This document shows positions 46,307 to 53,683 of a stretch of DNA of 64,000 nucleotides, piece after piece. The notes under the pieces are model-generated. The model saw nothing but the letters and a program-made list of their open reading frames with translations. It was not told the DNA's origin and searched no databases. Numbering within the stretch: position 1 is the first letter of the stretch; each line of letters opens with the position of its first letter. Location: assembly GCF_003696305.1 (NCBI RefSeq), contig NZ_RFFK01000009.1:123133-187132 (forward strand), given 5' to 3'. A program made the position numbers and the translations under genes. This stretch comes from Pseudomonas sp. AOB-7 (GTDB lineage Bacteria; Pseudomonadota; Gammaproteobacteria; Pseudomonadales; Pseudomonadaceae).

Positions 46307-47144
46307 CCGCCGTGCAGCTCGGGCTTGCCGCGGCGCCCAGTTGGCCATCCAGAAACTCCAGCACCCGCCGCGCATAGGCCTCCGGCTGGGCGACATAGGC
46401 CAGGGTATGGTCGGCACCCGGCACCTGCCAGAACTCGCACTGGGTGGCGGCGGTCAGCGCCGCGTGCAGTTGCTGGCCGTCCTCGAGCGGGGTGTGGCGA
46501 TCCTCCTCGCCGTAGATCAGCAGCAGCGGCGGGCGGCCGACCAGGCGCTGCGCGGCATGCAGCGGGCGCAGGCGACGTTCGCCGGCCGGATAGAGCAGGC
46601 GGCTGAGCTGGATGCCCAGGCGCGGCAGCGGATAGGGCCGCCAGAAGTGCAGCAGGGTGGGGAAGGCCGACTCCAGCACCGCCGCCTTGAACGGATGCCG
46701 CGCCAGCGCCAGGGCGCACAAGCCCATGGCCGCGCCCATCGAGGCGCCGAGCAGCGCCACCGGCAGGTCCGGGTAGCGCGCCTGCAGCGCCTGCCCGGCG
46801 GCGAGCACATCGAGCGGGTAGTCCATGGTGGTGGAACTGCTCTCGCCGAAGCCGTTGAGGTCGAACAGCATCACGTGATAACCGGCCGCGCGCAGCAGTT
46901 CGGCGTGCCCGTGCTTGAGCCAGAAGCCCTTGGCCGCGGTGCCCATCGGGTGACACAGCAGCACCGCGCCGCGCACCTGCCCCGCGCGCGCCTCGCCCAG
47001 CAGCGCGGCCAGGCTGGCACCCGATTCGCTGGCCAGCGCCAGGCGCTGCCAGCGCGCGGCATCGACCTGCTCGGGCCAGCGCCAGGGCTTCATGAAGCGC
47101 CCGAAAAAGGGTTTTTTGAAGAGCCGGTAGGCTGTATGTTTCAT
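46302..47144 (-). CDS. Alpha/beta hydrolase
   Basis: 280 residues with the alpha/beta hydrolase fold. The nucleophile elbow is GASMGA (serine about 115), preceded by an oxyanion strand LLCHPMGTAAKGFW. The acid and histidine lie in IYGEEDRHTP and PGADHTLAYV. Substrate unknown; serine esterase or thioesterase activity is possible. No signal peptide. It is divergent from an AraC-type regulator gene. Confidence 0.85.
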   Translation of the reverse strand: MKHTAYRLFKKPFFGRFMKPWRWPEQVDAARWQRLALASESGASLAALLGEARAGQVRGAVLLCHPMGTAAKGFWLKHGHAELLRAAGYHVMLFDLNGFGESSSTTMDYPLDVLAAGQALQARYPDLPVALLGASMGAAMGLCALALARHPFKAAVLESAFPTLLHFWRPYPLPRLGIQLSRLLYPAGERRLRPLHAAQRLVGRPPLLLIYGEEDRHTPLEDGQQLHAALTAATQCEFWQVPGADHTLAYVAQPEAYARRVLEFLDGQLGAAASPSCTAA

Positions 47145-47283
47145 CGCCGCTGTTCTCCTGCCTGATGGGTCGCGGGCCGCCAGTGGCGCCCGGGTGAGGC
47201 CATGCTAGGAAGCGCAGCGGCGCCTCACCATGGGCAAAAACGACCAATAACAGGCGGATAATTCCGCCAGCGGGGCGGGAAGG

Positions 47284-48261
47284 ATGAAGGTCACGGTGTT
47301 GATGGCCGAGCGCTGCTCGGCCACCAGCGTCTCGGCGGCGCTGGAGTTTCTCGAATGCGCCAACGTGCTGCAGCGCTTTCTCACCGGCGCCCCGGCGGCG
47401 ACCCCGTTCGAGGTGCACAGCGCCTCCCTCGACGGCGCCCCGGTCGAGTGCACCGGCGGCCTGCGCCTGACCCCGCAGCGGGCGCTGAGCGAGGTGCCGC
47501 ACAGCGATCTGGTGATAGTGCCCGGCTTCATGTTCAACATCCTCGCCGTGCTGCCGGCCCTGGAGCCGCTGAGCGCCTGGCTGCGCGAGCGCCATGCGCA
47601 GGGCAGCTACATCGCCAGCATGTGCACCGGCGCCTTCGTCACCGCCCAGGCCGGCCTGCTCGACGGTCGCCGCGCCACCACCCACTGGATCTTCAGCGAG
47701 CAGTTCGCCCGGCGTTTTCCGCGGGTGCTGCTGCAGGCCGAACGCAGCGTCACCGACGACGGCCAGCTGCTGTGCTCGGCCGGCTCGACCACCGGCAGCG
47801 ACCTGCTGCTGCACATCATCCGCCGCTTCGCCTCACCGCAGCTGGCCATCGAGTGTTCGAAGAAGCTCCTGGTCGACAGCGCCGAGCGCCTGCAAACGCC
47901 CTACATGAGCGCCTCGTTCAACAAGGCGCACCAGGACGCAGAGGTGCTCAGGGTGCAGATCTGGCTGGAGAAGCACAGCGCCGAGCGCATCGTCCTCGAC
48001 GAGGTCGCCGCGCGCTTCGCCCTGAGCCCGCGCAATCTGATCCGCCGCTTCAAGGACGCCACCGGGCAGACGCCGGTGCAGTACCTGCAGAGCCTGCGGC
48101 TGGAGCGGGCAAAGCACCTGCTGGAGGCCAGCCAGGAGCACTTCGAGCGCATCACCCAGCAGGTCGGCTACGAGGACGGCAGTTCCTTCCGCCGTCTGTT
48201 CAAGGAGCGCGTCGGCCTGTCGCCGGGCGCCTACCGGCGACGCTTCAACCGGCCGGCCTGA
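47284..48261 (+). CDS. GlxA-type AraC regulator (DJ-1/PfpI domain plus HTH)
   Basis: 325 residues. The N-terminal class-I glutamine-amidotransferase-like domain (about 1-185) has the elbow region IASMCTGAFVTAQAG, with a cysteine at the usual place. The C-terminal AraC domain (about 215-325) has two helix-turn-helices (LDEVAARFALSPRNLIRRFKD and FERITQQVGYEDGSSFRRLF). Such proteins sense small nitrogen compounds (for example arginine, glycine betaine, carnitine). The ligand here is unknown. Divergent from the hydrolase. Confidence 0.88.
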   Translation: MKVTVLMAERCSATSVSAALEFLECANVLQRFLTGAPAATPFEVHSASLDGAPVECTGGLRLTPQRALSEVPHSDLVIVPGFMFNILAVLPALEPLSAWLRERHAQGSYIASMCTGAFVTAQAGLLDGRRATTHWIFSEQFARRFPRVLLQAERSVTDDGQLLCSAGSTTGSDLLLHIIRRFASPQLAIECSKKLLVDSAERLQTPYMSASFNKAHQDAEVLRVQIWLEKHSAERIVLDEVAARFALSPRNLIRRFKDATGQTPVQYLQSLRLERAKHLLEASQEHFERITQQVGYEDGSSFRRLFKERVGLSPGAYRRRFNRPA

Positions 48262-48262
48262 A

Positions 48263-48280
48263 CGCCCCGCCAGCGGGGCG
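48263..48280. terminator. Hairpin shared by two converging genes
   Basis: The perfect stem CGCCCCGC/GCGGGGCG with a 2-nt loop lies between the converging AraC and polyamine-binding protein stops. No T-run on either side. Confidence 0.4.
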
Positions 48281-48292
48281 CCCGGTCGCCGC

Positions 48293-49387
48293 TCACTTGC
48301 CGGACTTGATCGAGGTCCAGGCCCGCGTACGCACCCGCTCGATCTTCTGCGGCAGCGGCTGCACCACGTACAGCGACTTCTGCAGCTCGGGCGTCGGCGT
48401 CAGGTCGGCGTCGGCGGCAATCGCCTTGCCCACCAGCTGCATGCCCGGCACGTTGGGGTTGGGGTAGCCGAGAAAATCGCTGATCGGCGCGATCACCTGG
48501 GGTTCGAGCAGGTGGTTGATGAAGGCATGGGCCTCGTCGACGTTCTGCGCGCTCTTGGGAATGGCCCAGGTGTCGAACCAGATCGGCGCGCCTTCCTTGG
48601 GCAGGCGCCAGTTGATCACCACGCCGTTGCCGGCTTCCTTGGCGCGGTTGGCGAACTGGTAGAAGCTGCCGGAGTAGCCGATGGCCACGCAGATGTCGCC
48701 GTTGGCGATGTCGGTCATGTACTTGGCCGAATGGAAGTAGGCCACGTAGGGGCGCACCTTGAGCAGCAGCTCGGTGACCTTGTCGTAGTCGGCCGGGTTG
48801 CTGCTGTTGGGGTCGAGGCCCAGGTAGTGCAGGGCGATGGGGATGATCTCGGTGGGCGAGTCGAGCATGGCCACGCCGCAGGATTTCAGCTTCTCCATGT
48901 ACTCGGGCTTGAACACCAGGTCCCAGCTGTTGACCGGGGCGTCTTCGCCGAGCGCGGCCTTGACCTTGTCCGGGTTGTAGCCGAGCAGCACGGTGCCGTA
49001 CATGTAAGGCACGCCGTACTGGTTGCCCGGGTCGTTCTTCTCCAGCAGGCCAAGCAGCACCGGGTCGAGGTTCTTCCAGTTGGGCAGCTTGGACTTGTCC
49101 AGCGGCATGAACACGCCGGCCCTGATCTGGGTTTCGAGGAACTGGTTGGAGGGGATCACCAGGTCGTAGCCGGAGTTGCCGGTGAGCAGCTTGGCCTCCA
49201 GCGCCTCGTTGGTCTCGAAGGTGTCCCAGGTCAGCTGGATGCCGGACGCTTTCTGGAAGTCCTTGGGCACCGACGGCAGGATGTAGTCGGCCCAGTTGTA
49301 CACGCGCAGCTCCTTGGCCTGCAGCGCGCCGCTGAGCAGGGTGGCGCCGCACAGGGCCGCGCCGAGCAGGTGTTTGATGGTTTTCAT
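48293..49387 (-). CDS. Polyamine ABC transporter substrate-binding protein (PotF/SpuD-like)
   Basis: 364 residues with a signal peptide (about 1-24). It starts the mature part with KELRVYNWADYILPSV and has the pocket motif DLVIPSNQFLETQ, SWDLVFKPEYMEKLKSCGVAMLDSP and WFDTWAIPKSAQN, all typical of PotF/SpuD. It binds putrescine, spermidine or acetylated polyamines in the periplasm. It is encoded next to aphA, as in PAO1 (PA1410-PA1409), but no permease or ATPase is nearby, so it would have to use another transporter or serve as a sensor. Confidence 0.92.
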   Translation of the reverse strand: MKTIKHLLGAALCGATLLSGALQAKELRVYNWADYILPSVPKDFQKASGIQLTWDTFETNEALEAKLLTGNSGYDLVIPSNQFLETQIRAGVFMPLDKSKLPNWKNLDPVLLGLLEKNDPGNQYGVPYMYGTVLLGYNPDKVKAALGEDAPVNSWDLVFKPEYMEKLKSCGVAMLDSPTEIIPIALHYLGLDPNSSNPADYDKVTELLLKVRPYVAYFHSAKYMTDIANGDICVAIGYSGSFYQFANRAKEAGNGVVINWRLPKEGAPIWFDTWAIPKSAQNVDEAHAFINHLLEPQVIAPISDFLGYPNPNVPGMQLVGKAIAADADLTPTPELQKSLYVVQPLPQKIERVRTRAWTSIKSGK

Positions 49388-49450
49388 CGATTCTCACCCC
49401 TGAAATGTTGCTCTTGTTTGGCAGGTTCTTGATCGCTGACGAGGCGCCAT

Positions 49451-50479
49451 TCAGGCGCCCTCGAAGCCTTCCAGCACGTTGACTGCGTTGACCCCGATGG
49501 CCTCCACCGCGTAGCCACCCTCCATGACGAACAGTGTGGGCAGACCGAGCGCGGCGATGCGCCGGCCCATGGCCAGGTAGTCCGGGCTGTCGAGCTTGAA
49601 CTGCGAGATCGGGTCTTCCAGGTAGGTGTCGACGCCGAGCGACACCACCAGCACCTCGGCACCGTACTCGGCGATGCGCCGGCAGGCCTGCTCCAGCGCC
49701 TGGTTCCACACCTCCCAGGAACTGCCCATGGGCAGCGGGTAGTTGTGGTTGCAGCCCTCGCCGGCGCCCTCGCCGTGCTCGTCGGCGTAACCGAGGAAAA
49801 ACGGGAACTCCTCGGCCGGGTCGCCGTGGATCGAGGCGAACAGCACGTCGCCGCGGCGGTAGAAGATGTCCTGGGTACCGTTGCCATGGTGGTAGTCGAC
49901 GTCGAGGATGGCCACCTTGCTGCGGCCCTGGTCGATAAAGGCCTGGGCGGCGATGGCGGCGTTGTTCAGGTAACAGTAGCCGCCCATCAGATCGCCGGCG
50001 GCGTGGTGGCCCGGCGGCCGGCACAGGGCGAAGGCGCTGCGCGCGCCATTGGCGATCTCGGCCTGGGCACTGAGCGCCACCTGCGCGGCGCTGTAGGCGG
50101 CCTGCCAGGTGCCGGCGGTGATCGGCGCGCCACCGTCGAAGCTGTAGTAGCCGAGCTGGCCGTGCAGGTCGTTGGGGATGATCCGGCGCAGGGTGCGCGC
50201 CGGCCAGGTGAAGGGCAGCAGGTCGCCCTGGCCGCCCTGTTCCTGCCAGCGCGCCCAGGCACCCTGGAAGAACTCCAGGTAGGCCTTGCTGTGGATGCGC
50301 TCGATGGGCGCCAGGCCGAAGTCCTTGGGCGCGCGGACGTCGCCGAGCTGGCGATTCTTCACGCGGGCCAGAATGTGGTCGGCGCGCTGCGGCTTCTCGA
50401 AGCAGGGCATCAGCTGGCCGTCGATCAGCTCGCACTTGCCGTGGTGCAGGTGGTGGTCGTCGCTGTAGTAGGTGAGCAT
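49451..50479 (-). CDS. aphA: Acetylpolyamine amidohydrolase (histone-deacetylase family)
   Basis: 342 residues. The zinc-dependent deacetylase motifs are CRPPGHHAAGD (tandem histidines), LDVDYHHGNGTQDIFY (D-x-H zinc ligands) and SLGVDTYLEDP (third ligand). It begins MLTYYSDDHHLHHG, typical of AphA. It removes acetyl groups from acetylputrescine or acetylcadaverine. 63 bp upstream of the binding-protein gene, so uptake and deacetylation are likely co-expressed. Confidence 0.95.
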   Translation of the reverse strand: MLTYYSDDHHLHHGKCELIDGQLMPCFEKPQRADHILARVKNRQLGDVRAPKDFGLAPIERIHSKAYLEFFQGAWARWQEQGGQGDLLPFTWPARTLRRIIPNDLHGQLGYYSFDGGAPITAGTWQAAYSAAQVALSAQAEIANGARSAFALCRPPGHHAAGDLMGGYCYLNNAAIAAQAFIDQGRSKVAILDVDYHHGNGTQDIFYRRGDVLFASIHGDPAEEFPFFLGYADEHGEGAGEGCNHNYPLPMGSSWEVWNQALEQACRRIAEYGAEVLVVSLGVDTYLEDPISQFKLDSPDYLAMGRRIAALGLPTLFVMEGGYAVEAIGVNAVNVLEGFEGA

Positions 50480-50602
50480 GCGAGGCGGCTCCGGGCTTGT
50501 TGTTGTGCCGCAATTGTTCGCCCGCCGCGCCCCGGCGGAAAACGCTGGCAACGGCCAAAAGGGGATCGAAATGGCCAAACTGCGCTGGCCCTGCCGTCGT
50601 AG

Positions 50603-50619
50603 CCCGGATGCAATCCGGG
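50603..50619. repeat. Small palindrome CCCGGAT-N3-ATCCGGG, copy 2
   Basis: Same core as at 1574-1590. A related half, CCCCGGATTGCGG, follows at about 50637. The gap 50480-50750 between aphA and the next gene is made mostly of such repeats, with no open frame I can support. Confidence 0.5.
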
Positions 50620-50724
50620 AATGCCTGACACCCTGTCCCCGGATTGCGGCCAGGGTGCGCCATGCGCGCCGATTGGTTCCAGGTGGATGACGCTCTTCTC
50701 ATCCACCTTCCTTCACATGGCCCT

Positions 50725-50756
50725 GGTGGATGGATAAAGCGCCATCCACCCTACGC
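50725..50756. repeat. Dispersed hairpin GGTGGATGG...CCATCCACC-CTACGC, copy 2
   Basis: A 9-bp inverted repeat (50725-50733 with 50742-50750) followed by CTACGC. A similar hairpin, GGTGGATGA...TCATCCACC, lies just before (about 50681-50708). The tail supplies the stop codon of the AraC-type gene (50751-50753). Confidence 0.5.
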
Positions 50757-51743
50757 GCGAAAGCGACTCGGCGGCACGCCGCTCCAGCGCTGGAAGGCAT
50801 GACGAAAGCTGGCGGTCTCGCTGAAGCCGAGCGCCTCGGCGATGCGGTACACCGGCCAGTCCTGCTGGCCGAGCAGGGCCTTGGCGCGCTCGAAGCGCAG
50901 TTCGTCGAGCAGGCCCTGGTAGCTGGTACCCAGCTCCTGCAGGTGGCGGCGCAGGGTGCGTGGCGAGCAGTGCAGCTGCTGCGCCAGCGCCTCCAACCCC
51001 GGCGGCGTGGCCAACTGCGCGGCGAGCGCCTGGCGCACCCGCTCCAGCCAGGCCTGACGGCTGGTGAATTCGGCGTTCTGCCGGCGGCAGCGCTCGACCA
51101 CCTCGCAGTGGGTCACCGGGTCGGCCAGCGGCAGGCGCCGAGTCAGCAGTTCGGCGGGAAAGGCGAAGGCATTGCGCGCGGCGTCGAAGCCCAGCGGGCA
51201 GTCGAAGCTCAGCCCGTAGCGCGCCACATAGGCCGGGCGGGCATGGCGGAACTCGGCGCGGGCCAGCGGCAGCGGCCGGCCGAGCAGCTCGTCGCCGATC
51301 AGCTTGAGCGAGGCCAGGCACATCTCCACGTTGAACACCTCCAGTTCGGCGGCGTCGCGGTAGTCGCCGGCGCTGACCCAGGCCAGGCCGTCCGCCACTT
51401 GCAGTTGCAGGTCGAAGTAGGTGCCGAGCAGCGCCGGGTACTGCAGCAGCAGGCGCCAGGCGTCACCAAAGGTGGCAGCCGAGAGCGCGGCGTAACCGAG
51501 CAGGCCGTAGGACGACACATGCAGGCTGCGCCCCAGCTCCAGGCCGAGGTCGGCGCGCAGGGCCAGGGCATTGGCGCACACCTGCAGCTCCTGCACCCGG
51601 GTGATGCGCGCCCCGCCATTGCCCGGCTCGTCCGCGGCGATGCCGCTGCCTGCGAGCAGCCGGGGGATCAGCTCGGGCTGCGCGGCGAAGCGTTGCAGGA
51701 TCAGGGCGACCACGTGCAGGGTGGTCAGGTGGGCGTGCAGCAT
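50751..51743 (-). CDS. AraC-family regulator with arabinose-binding-type N-terminal domain (OruR-like)
   Basis: 330 residues. The N-terminal domain (about 1-200) is of the Arabinose_bd type found in OruR/ArgR-like regulators (LGLELGRSLHVSSYGLLGYAALSAATFGDAWRL spans the family core). The C-terminal AraC domain (about 235-330) ends YRIAEALGFSETASFRHAFQRWSG. The ligand is unknown; nearby polyamine genes make an amine plausible, as inference only. Its stop codon lies in a dispersed repeat. Confidence 0.87.
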   Translation of the reverse strand: MLHAHLTTLHVVALILQRFAAQPELIPRLLAGSGIAADEPGNGGARITRVQELQVCANALALRADLGLELGRSLHVSSYGLLGYAALSAATFGDAWRLLLQYPALLGTYFDLQLQVADGLAWVSAGDYRDAAELEVFNVEMCLASLKLIGDELLGRPLPLARAEFRHARPAYVARYGLSFDCPLGFDAARNAFAFPAELLTRRLPLADPVTHCEVVERCRRQNAEFTSRQAWLERVRQALAAQLATPPGLEALAQQLHCSPRTLRRHLQELGTSYQGLLDELRFERAKALLGQQDWPVYRIAEALGFSETASFRHAFQRWSGVPPSRFRA

Positions 51744-51823
51744 GGGGGTTTCCGTCTTCGCAGGTCAGCGAAAGAACGCAAGAAGCATGCCGCGGTACGG
51801 CGGGCCCTGCCCGCCAGTGGCGA

Positions 51824-52618
51824 TCAGCGGTTGCGCAGAATCGCGTTGATGAAGTCGCCCTGGTTCGGCTCGTCCTTGCGCGTGGTGAACAGCAGCTGGC
51901 CGTTTTCCTCGCGCAGCTTCATCGCCTCGCCGAAGCGGCATTCGACGCCCTTGATACTGCGCGCCTCGGCCTTATACGGCGCGGCACGCTCGCACAGGTA
52001 GGCGATCTGCCTGACCACCTCGCCGCAGAAGTGCGGCACGCTCAGGCTCATCAGCCGCTCGTCGTCGATAGCGTTCCAGTCCACCCGGGTCGCCAGCGGC
52101 GTGTCGCAGGCCTGCGAGGCCTCGCGGTCCATCTGCTGCAGGCGCTGGCTGTAGTCCTGCAGGCGCTTCTTGCGGTCGAAGGCGGCGAAGCGCGCCTGCA
52201 GTCCGGCCCTTTCCTGGCGCTGGTAGAGCGCCAGCAGCTCGTCGAGGTTCAGCGCCTGGGTCTGCGCCTGGTCGTAGCCCAGCTCGAAACCCGGGGTGTC
52301 CGGCAGGTTGAGCTGGTAGCTCTCGCCGCCCCAGGCACGGCGGCGGTTGAGCAGGTTGTAGTCGCGGCCGTCGAGGCGAATGCCGTAGTCGCGCTGCTCG
52401 TGGCCCAGCTCGCGCACCTGGGTGAGGAACACCACCTCGTCGAGCGGATGGTTGATGCCCTTGACCTGCACCAGAGCCTGCTTGCCGTCAGCGGTCGGGG
52501 CAAGGATCAGGCTGACGCCCTGGCCGGCGTCGAACGCCTGCGGGTGCTTGGCCAGGTCCAGGGCGGCGACCTGCAGCGACAGCAGGCACAGGGCAACGAA
52601 CGAAACAGGCTGCTTCAT
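51824..52618 (-). CDS. Hypothetical secreted protein
   Basis: 264 residues with a signal peptide (about 1-19, ending LQVAA). The mature part has PQAFDAGQGVSLILAPTADG, a helical middle (about 120-175, QERAGLQARFAAFDRKKRLQ), and three spaced cysteines. I do not recognise a family. The ATG at 52618 opens the signal peptide; the frame continues upstream through the adhA remnant, which is not part of this protein. Confidence 0.75.
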   Translation of the reverse strand: MKQPVSFVALCLLSLQVAALDLAKHPQAFDAGQGVSLILAPTADGKQALVQVKGINHPLDEVVFLTQVRELGHEQRDYGIRLDGRDYNLLNRRRAWGGESYQLNLPDTPGFELGYDQAQTQALNLDELLALYQRQERAGLQARFAAFDRKKRLQDYSQRLQQMDREASQACDTPLATRVDWNAIDDERLMSLSVPHFCGEVVRQIAYLCERAAPYKAEARSIKGVECRFGEAMKLREENGQLLFTTRKDEPNQGDFINAILRNR

Positions 52619-52686
52619 GGCGATACGTCCTTGTACGGGTGCAGAGTGCGCAGTATAGACCGCGGCGCCGCCGCGGTCGGCGCAGG

Positions 52687-52936
52687 CTAGAACTGCAGCA
52701 CCAACCGCCCCGATCTGGTCGCCGCGCATGCGCGCGAAGATGGCGTTGATATCGTCCAGCCTGTCAGCCTGCACCGTGGCCTTGACCAGGCCCTCGCCGG
52801 CGAAGTCCAGCGCCTCCTGCAGATTGGCCCGGGTGCCGACGATGGAGCCAGTGATGCCGATGGCCTTGAGCACCACGAGAAAGATCGGCGCGGGGAAGTC
52901 GCCCGGCGGGGCACGCCGGCATTGCTGCAGAGCAAG
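52687..52936 (-). pseudogene. adhA: Remnant of zinc alcohol dehydrogenase adhA (C-terminal end)
   Basis: On the minus strand one frame reads PPGDFPAPIFLVVLKAIG, then TGSIVGTRANLQEALDFAGE, then DDINAIFARMRGDQIG, the unmistakable C-terminus of AdhA-type dehydrogenases. After DQIG the expected GRLVLQF-stop is in another frame (stop at 52689-52687), so there is a frameshift near the end. In front of PPGD only a short match (ALQQCRR) remains, and the catalytic domain is missing. In PAO1 adhA sits exactly here, next to purE, so this is a decayed resident gene rather than an insertion. Confidence 0.82.
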
Positions 52937-53014
52937 GTTCGGGTGGCTTTCCCCCGCTGCCACAGCTTGCATGACAAACGGTCATGGCCAGTGCCCGCCA
53001 GCCGCGGCTTTGCG

Positions 53015-53021
53015 TTATACT
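53015..53021 (+). promoter_or_regulatory. Candidate -10 element of purE
   Basis: TTATACT in the context GCGTTATACTG fits a sigma-70 -10 with a G-rich extended element. The -35 at the right distance is poor, which would suit an activated or moderately strong promoter. It predicts a start near 53028 and a leader of about 160 nt. Confidence 0.5.
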
Positions 53022-53062
53022 GCGCGGCCTTCGGCCGGCTGCACCCGGCCACCTGTCGCTCA

Positions 53063-53102
53063 CAAGCCACGCCGGTTCTCCCGCGTGGCTTGTTGGTTTT
53101 TG
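53063..53102 (+). terminator. Attenuator-like terminator in the purE leader
   Basis: The perfect 10-bp stem CAAGCCACGC (53063-53072) with GCGTGGCTTG (53083-53092) is followed by TTGGTTTTTG. It lies between the candidate purE promoter and the purE start, so it could stop transcription before the genes. A smaller hairpin, GGCCGG/CCGGCC (53033-53050), precedes it. Whether it responds to a signal is unknown; it could instead stop incoming transcripts. Confidence 0.65.
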
Positions 53103-53103
53103 A

Positions 53104-53180
53104 CGCGCCGACCGGCGCCGATAGTTAACGCGCCGCAAGGCGCCGATATTTGCCGCGCCGCAAGGCGCCCGATAGAGAGG
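53104..53180 (+). repeat. Three 25-nt tandem repeats with tetraloop hairpins in the purE leader
   Basis: Units start at 53104, 53129 and 53154. Each reads CGCGCC-NNNN-GGCGCC followed by GATA (one extra C in the third). Each can form a 5-bp stem GCGCC/GGCGC with a tetraloop (GACC, GCAA, GCAA; the last two are of GNRA type). The third unit runs into the purE ribosome-binding site (GAGAGG). Confidence 0.8.
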
Positions 53181-53187
53181 CACGACG

Positions 53188-53679
53188 ATGAGCGCACTGG
53201 TTGGCGTGATCATGGGCTCCAAGTCCGATTGGTCCACCCTTAGCCACACCGCCGAGATGCTGGACAAGCTGGGCATCCCCTACGAGGTCAAGGTGGTCTC
53301 CGCCCACCGCACCCCGGACCTGCTGTTCCAGTATGCCGAACAGGCCGAGGAACGCGGCATCCAGGTGATCATCGCCGGCGCCGGCGGCGCCGCCCACCTG
53401 CCGGGCATGTGCGCGGCCAAGACCCACCTGCCGGTGCTCGGCGTGCCGGTGCAGTCGTCGATGCTCTCGGGCGTCGACTCGCTGCTGTCGATCGTGCAGA
53501 TGCCGGCCGGCATCCCGGTCGCCACCCTGGCCATCGGCAAGGCCGGCGCGGTCAATGCCGCCCTGCTCGCCGCCAGCATCCTCGGCCACCAGCACCCGCA
53601 GTTCCACGCGGCGCTCAAGCAGTTCCGCGACGAGCAGACCGAGACCGTGCTGAGCAACCCGGACCCGCGCGAGGCCTGA
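53188..53679 (+). CDS. purE: N5-carboxyaminoimidazole ribonucleotide mutase, catalytic subunit
   Basis: 163 residues. The class I PurE signature is GVIMGSKSDWSTLSHTAEML with VSAHRTPD and AGAGGAAHLPGM. It moves the carboxyl group of N5-CAIR to carbon in purine synthesis. GAGAGG stands 7 nt before the ATG. Four bp separate it from purK. The leader is unusually structured. Confidence 0.97.
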   Translation: MSALVGVIMGSKSDWSTLSHTAEMLDKLGIPYEVKVVSAHRTPDLLFQYAEQAEERGIQVIIAGAGGAAHLPGMCAAKTHLPVLGVPVQSSMLSGVDSLLSIVQMPAGIPVATLAIGKAGAVNAALLAASILGHQHPQFHAALKQFRDEQTETVLSNPDPREA

Positions 53680-53683
53680 TGCG

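Noticed and set aside
52619..52972. Apparent 5' extension of the secreted protein at 51824-52618 into a 382-residue protein
   Set aside because: The upstream part is the adhA remnant in the same frame; the signal peptide at 52618 marks the true start.
53023..53100. ZTP (pfl) riboswitch in the purE leader
   Set aside because: The gene context would fit, but I could not find the conserved pfl core sequences; what is visible is a terminator and tandem hairpins.
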